Shown here: positions 6,919 to 7,631 of the stretch, in pieces | Layout of the letters: every line of letters begins with the position of its first letter | How positions within the stretch are numbered: position 1 is the stretch's first letter | NCBI GenBank assembly: GCA_002733945.2 | Contig: NVXO02000004.1 | Span: 102,503 to 110,133, forward strand | Source of the DNA: Sulfurimonas sp. | GTDB lineage: Bacteria > Campylobacterota > Campylobacteria > Campylobacterales > Sulfurimonadaceae | DNA length: 7,631 bases | Direction: 5' to 3' | Notes under the pieces: model-generated | The model's input: the letters and a program-made list of their open reading frames with translations, nothing else | Told to the model about the DNA's origin: nothing | Databases searched by the model: none | Made by a program: the position numbers and the translations under genes

Positions 6919-6981
6919 GTAATACTGTTTTGAAAATAAAAGATAAATTTTACATGACTTGTTACACTTTGTAGCACAAGT
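6906..6981. repeat. spaced inverted repeats in the divergent promoter region
   Basis: AAAGGTGTAAAAAGT (6906-6920) is nearly the reverse complement of ACTTGTTACACTTT (6957-6970), with 13 of 14 positions agreeing after one single-base gap. The right-hand copy overlaps a second dyad, ACTTGT (6957-6962) with ACAAGT (6976-6981), spaced by 13 bases. Repeated half-sites of this kind suggest cooperative binding or looping by a regulator, but no protein can be assigned. Confidence 0.3.
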
Positions 6982-7148
6982 ATAGTAAAGATAAAAATAA
7001 TATTCATTAAATATTGTTATATAGTCTATAAACAAGTGATTATAATAGGTAAAAACTCCACTAAATTGATAAAATAAGATTTTAATGTCTTAAATTAAAG
7101 AGAAATAAAAGGTTATTGGAGTAAAGTGCTATTCGAGAAACATAAATT

Positions 7149-7164
7149 ATAGTTTATAAACTAT
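7149..7164. promoter_or_regulatory. 16-base perfect palindrome next to the ferredoxin-type gene promoter
   Basis: ATAGTTTATAAACTAT is perfectly self-complementary. A related sequence, ATAGTCTATAAAC, occurs at 7021-7033 (12 of 13 matching). The palindrome sits 17 bases upstream of the TATAAG candidate -10, so it would cover the -35 region, where a repressor or activator of the rightward genes could bind. Confidence 0.4.
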
Positions 7165-7180
7165 TGTTAGGTCTTATTTA

Positions 7181-7186
7181 TATAAG
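7181..7186 (+). promoter_or_regulatory. candidate -10 element for the ferredoxin-type gene
   Basis: TATAAG lies 42 bases before the ATG at 7228, giving an expected transcript start near 7193. There is no matching -35 hexamer; the palindrome at 7149-7164 occupies that place. Confidence 0.35.
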
Positions 7187-7227
7187 AGCTGATACCAATG
7201 TTTCAGTCATCATTAAGGAGTAAATAA

Positions 7228-7452
7228 ATGTATTATGTAGCAAAAGTTAATTCTGACATGTGTGCTGAATATAAATGTAACACTTGTACTTTATATTGTC
7301 CAGAGGCTAATACGCTGATGTTCAATAAAGATGGAAACACATCTTGGGTCGATGAAGATAGATGTAAGGGTTGTGCACTATGTGTGTACGTATGTACTGA
7401 TATGCTTGATCGTAACTGTATTACGATGGAAATGGCTGGTCACGAAGAGTAG
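7228..7452 (+). CDS. 2x[4Fe-4S] ferredoxin-type D subunit, probably of a five-subunit 2-oxoacid:ferredoxin oxidoreductase
   Basis: This encodes 74 residues. The ATG at 7228 has AAGGAG 7 bases upstream. Two cluster motifs are visible: Cys12-x4-Cys17-x2-Cys20-x3-Cys24-Pro and Cys46-x2-Cys49-x2-Cys52-x3-Cys56, with a further Cys64. The first motif has a wider first gap than the usual CxxCxxCxxxCP. Such small proteins carry electrons from reduced ferredoxin to the carboxylating enzyme (acetyl-CoA to pyruvate, or succinyl-CoA to 2-oxoglutarate). The phrase TLYCPEANTL and the VDEDRCKGCALCV segment look like the delta subunits that I associate with Hydrogenobacter-type enzymes. As first gene of a rightward unit it matches the D position of forDABGE. 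Which oxo acid is used cannot be decided here. A free-standing ferredoxin is the alternative. Confidence 0.72.
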   Translation: MYYVAKVNSDMCAEYKCNTCTLYCPEANTLMFNKDGNTSWVDEDRCKGCALCVYVCTDMLDRNCITMEMAGHEE

Positions 7453-7466
7453 ACTCAGCAGCGTTG

Positions 7467-7479
7467 TACACATTGTGTA
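7467..7479 (+). repeat. 13-base palindrome after the ferredoxin-type gene
   Basis: TACACA-T-TGTGTA is perfectly symmetrical, 15 bases beyond the stop codon and 11 bases before the larger inverted repeat. It may form part of the same regulatory or RNA structure, or be accidental. Confidence 0.25.
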
Positions 7480-7490
7480 TATGTATAAGG

Positions 7491-7523
7491 TGATTTAATC
7501 ATAGTTTAACTATGATTAAATCA
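7491..7523 (+). terminator. 33-base near-perfect inverted repeat between the D-subunit gene and the next gene
   Basis: TGATTTAATCATAGTT (7491-7506) and its exact reverse complement (7508-7523) flank a single central T. In RNA this gives a stem of about 14-15 pairs with a very small loop. It lies 38 bases after the D-subunit stop and 69 bases before the next ATG. No T-tract follows, so it may act as a partial terminator, an mRNA processing or stability element, or an operator for the downstream gene. Confidence 0.5.
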
Positions 7524-7592
7524 CTGAATTACAACAAAATAAATCTATAGTTAATATTTAATTATAATGTATAAAAATTTATAGGAGAACTT

Positions 7593-7631
7593 ATGGCAAA
7601 TCAAGGCCCCGCGTATTATTCACCGTATCCT
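7593..7631 (+). CDS. start of a gene cut by the window edge, possibly the A subunit of the oxidoreductase
   Basis: The ATG at 7593 follows AGGAG (7583-7587) with a 5-base spacer, and exactly 13 codons are visible: MANQGPAYYSPYP. This is too short to identify by sequence. Its position directly after the D-subunit gene is where the catalytic alpha subunit would be in a D-A-B-G-E order. The start is convincing; the product is inference from context. Confidence 0.5.
   Translation, partial: MANQGPAYYSPYP

Larger units (their letters stand above)
6752..7227. promoter_or_regulatory. divergent intergenic control region between dabB and the ferredoxin-type gene
   Basis: These 476 bases separate two divergent transcription units and contain no credible gene. 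They are very AT-rich and hold at least four inverted-repeat elements (6876-6890, 6957-6981, 7020-7030, 7149-7164) plus candidate promoter hexamers. The length and the number of palindromes suggest that the dab operon and the oxidoreductase operon are controlled here by one or more dimeric regulators. No exact dabB promoter could be chosen because many AT-rich hexamers fit. Confidence 0.55.

Noticed and set aside
6752..7227. Possible CRISPR array or riboswitch in the long divergent gap
   Set aside because: There are no regularly spaced direct repeats and no recognisable conserved riboswitch core; the palindromes fit protein-binding sites better.

Overview
The window is AT-rich bacterial DNA with tightly packed genes, strong AAGGAG-type ribosome binding sites and ATGA stop/start overlaps. 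The genes point to a chemolithoautotroph that fixes CO2 by the reductive TCA cycle. A sulfur- or hydrogen-oxidising member of the Campylobacterota is my best guess, with Aquificota-like ancestry possible for the oxidoreductase genes. The lineage is inferred from gene content and composition only; no rRNA or marker gene is present.

Layout. Positions 1-248 (minus) hold the 5' end of a gene for a protein resembling the archaeal CO dehydrogenase/acetyl-CoA synthase epsilon (CdhB-type) family, used as an accessory 'E' subunit in five-subunit 2-oxoacid:ferredoxin oxidoreductases. Positions 249-772 lack an intact gene but hold a 73-codon open stretch without a start codon that may be an eroded gene tail. 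From 6751 down to 773 (minus) runs a probable operon: dabB (NuoL/MrpA-like, GTG start), a 243-residue membrane protein resembling the C-terminal half of a NuoM/MrpD-type antiporter subunit, dabA (955 residues, with the carbonic-anhydrase-like zinc ligands), and two small paralogous proteins of unknown function with a shared CxC...CxxH pattern. The first three genes are joined by 4-base ATGA overlaps. Positions 6752-7227 form a divergent intergenic region with several palindromes. On the plus strand, 7228-7452 encodes a small two-[4Fe-4S] ferredoxin-type subunit (D-type). After a 140-base gap with a near-perfect 33-base inverted repeat, a further gene begins at 7593 and leaves the window after 13 codons.

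How it fits together. DabA and DabB form a cation-gradient-driven inorganic carbon accumulation system that traps CO2 as bicarbonate in the cytoplasm. Here the system lies between the start of an 'E'-subunit gene (left, reading out) and the start of a 'D'-subunit gene (right, reading out). These would be the first genes of the two oxidoreductase operons described for Hydrogenobacter (porEDABG and forDABGE orders). If so, the locus is a carbon-fixation island: an inorganic carbon pump placed between pyruvate synthase and 2-oxoglutarate synthase, the two ferredoxin-dependent carboxylases of the reductive TCA cycle, rather than beside RubisCO and carboxysomes. The least explained parts are the half-antiporter gene and the pair of small Cys/His proteins ending the dab operon.
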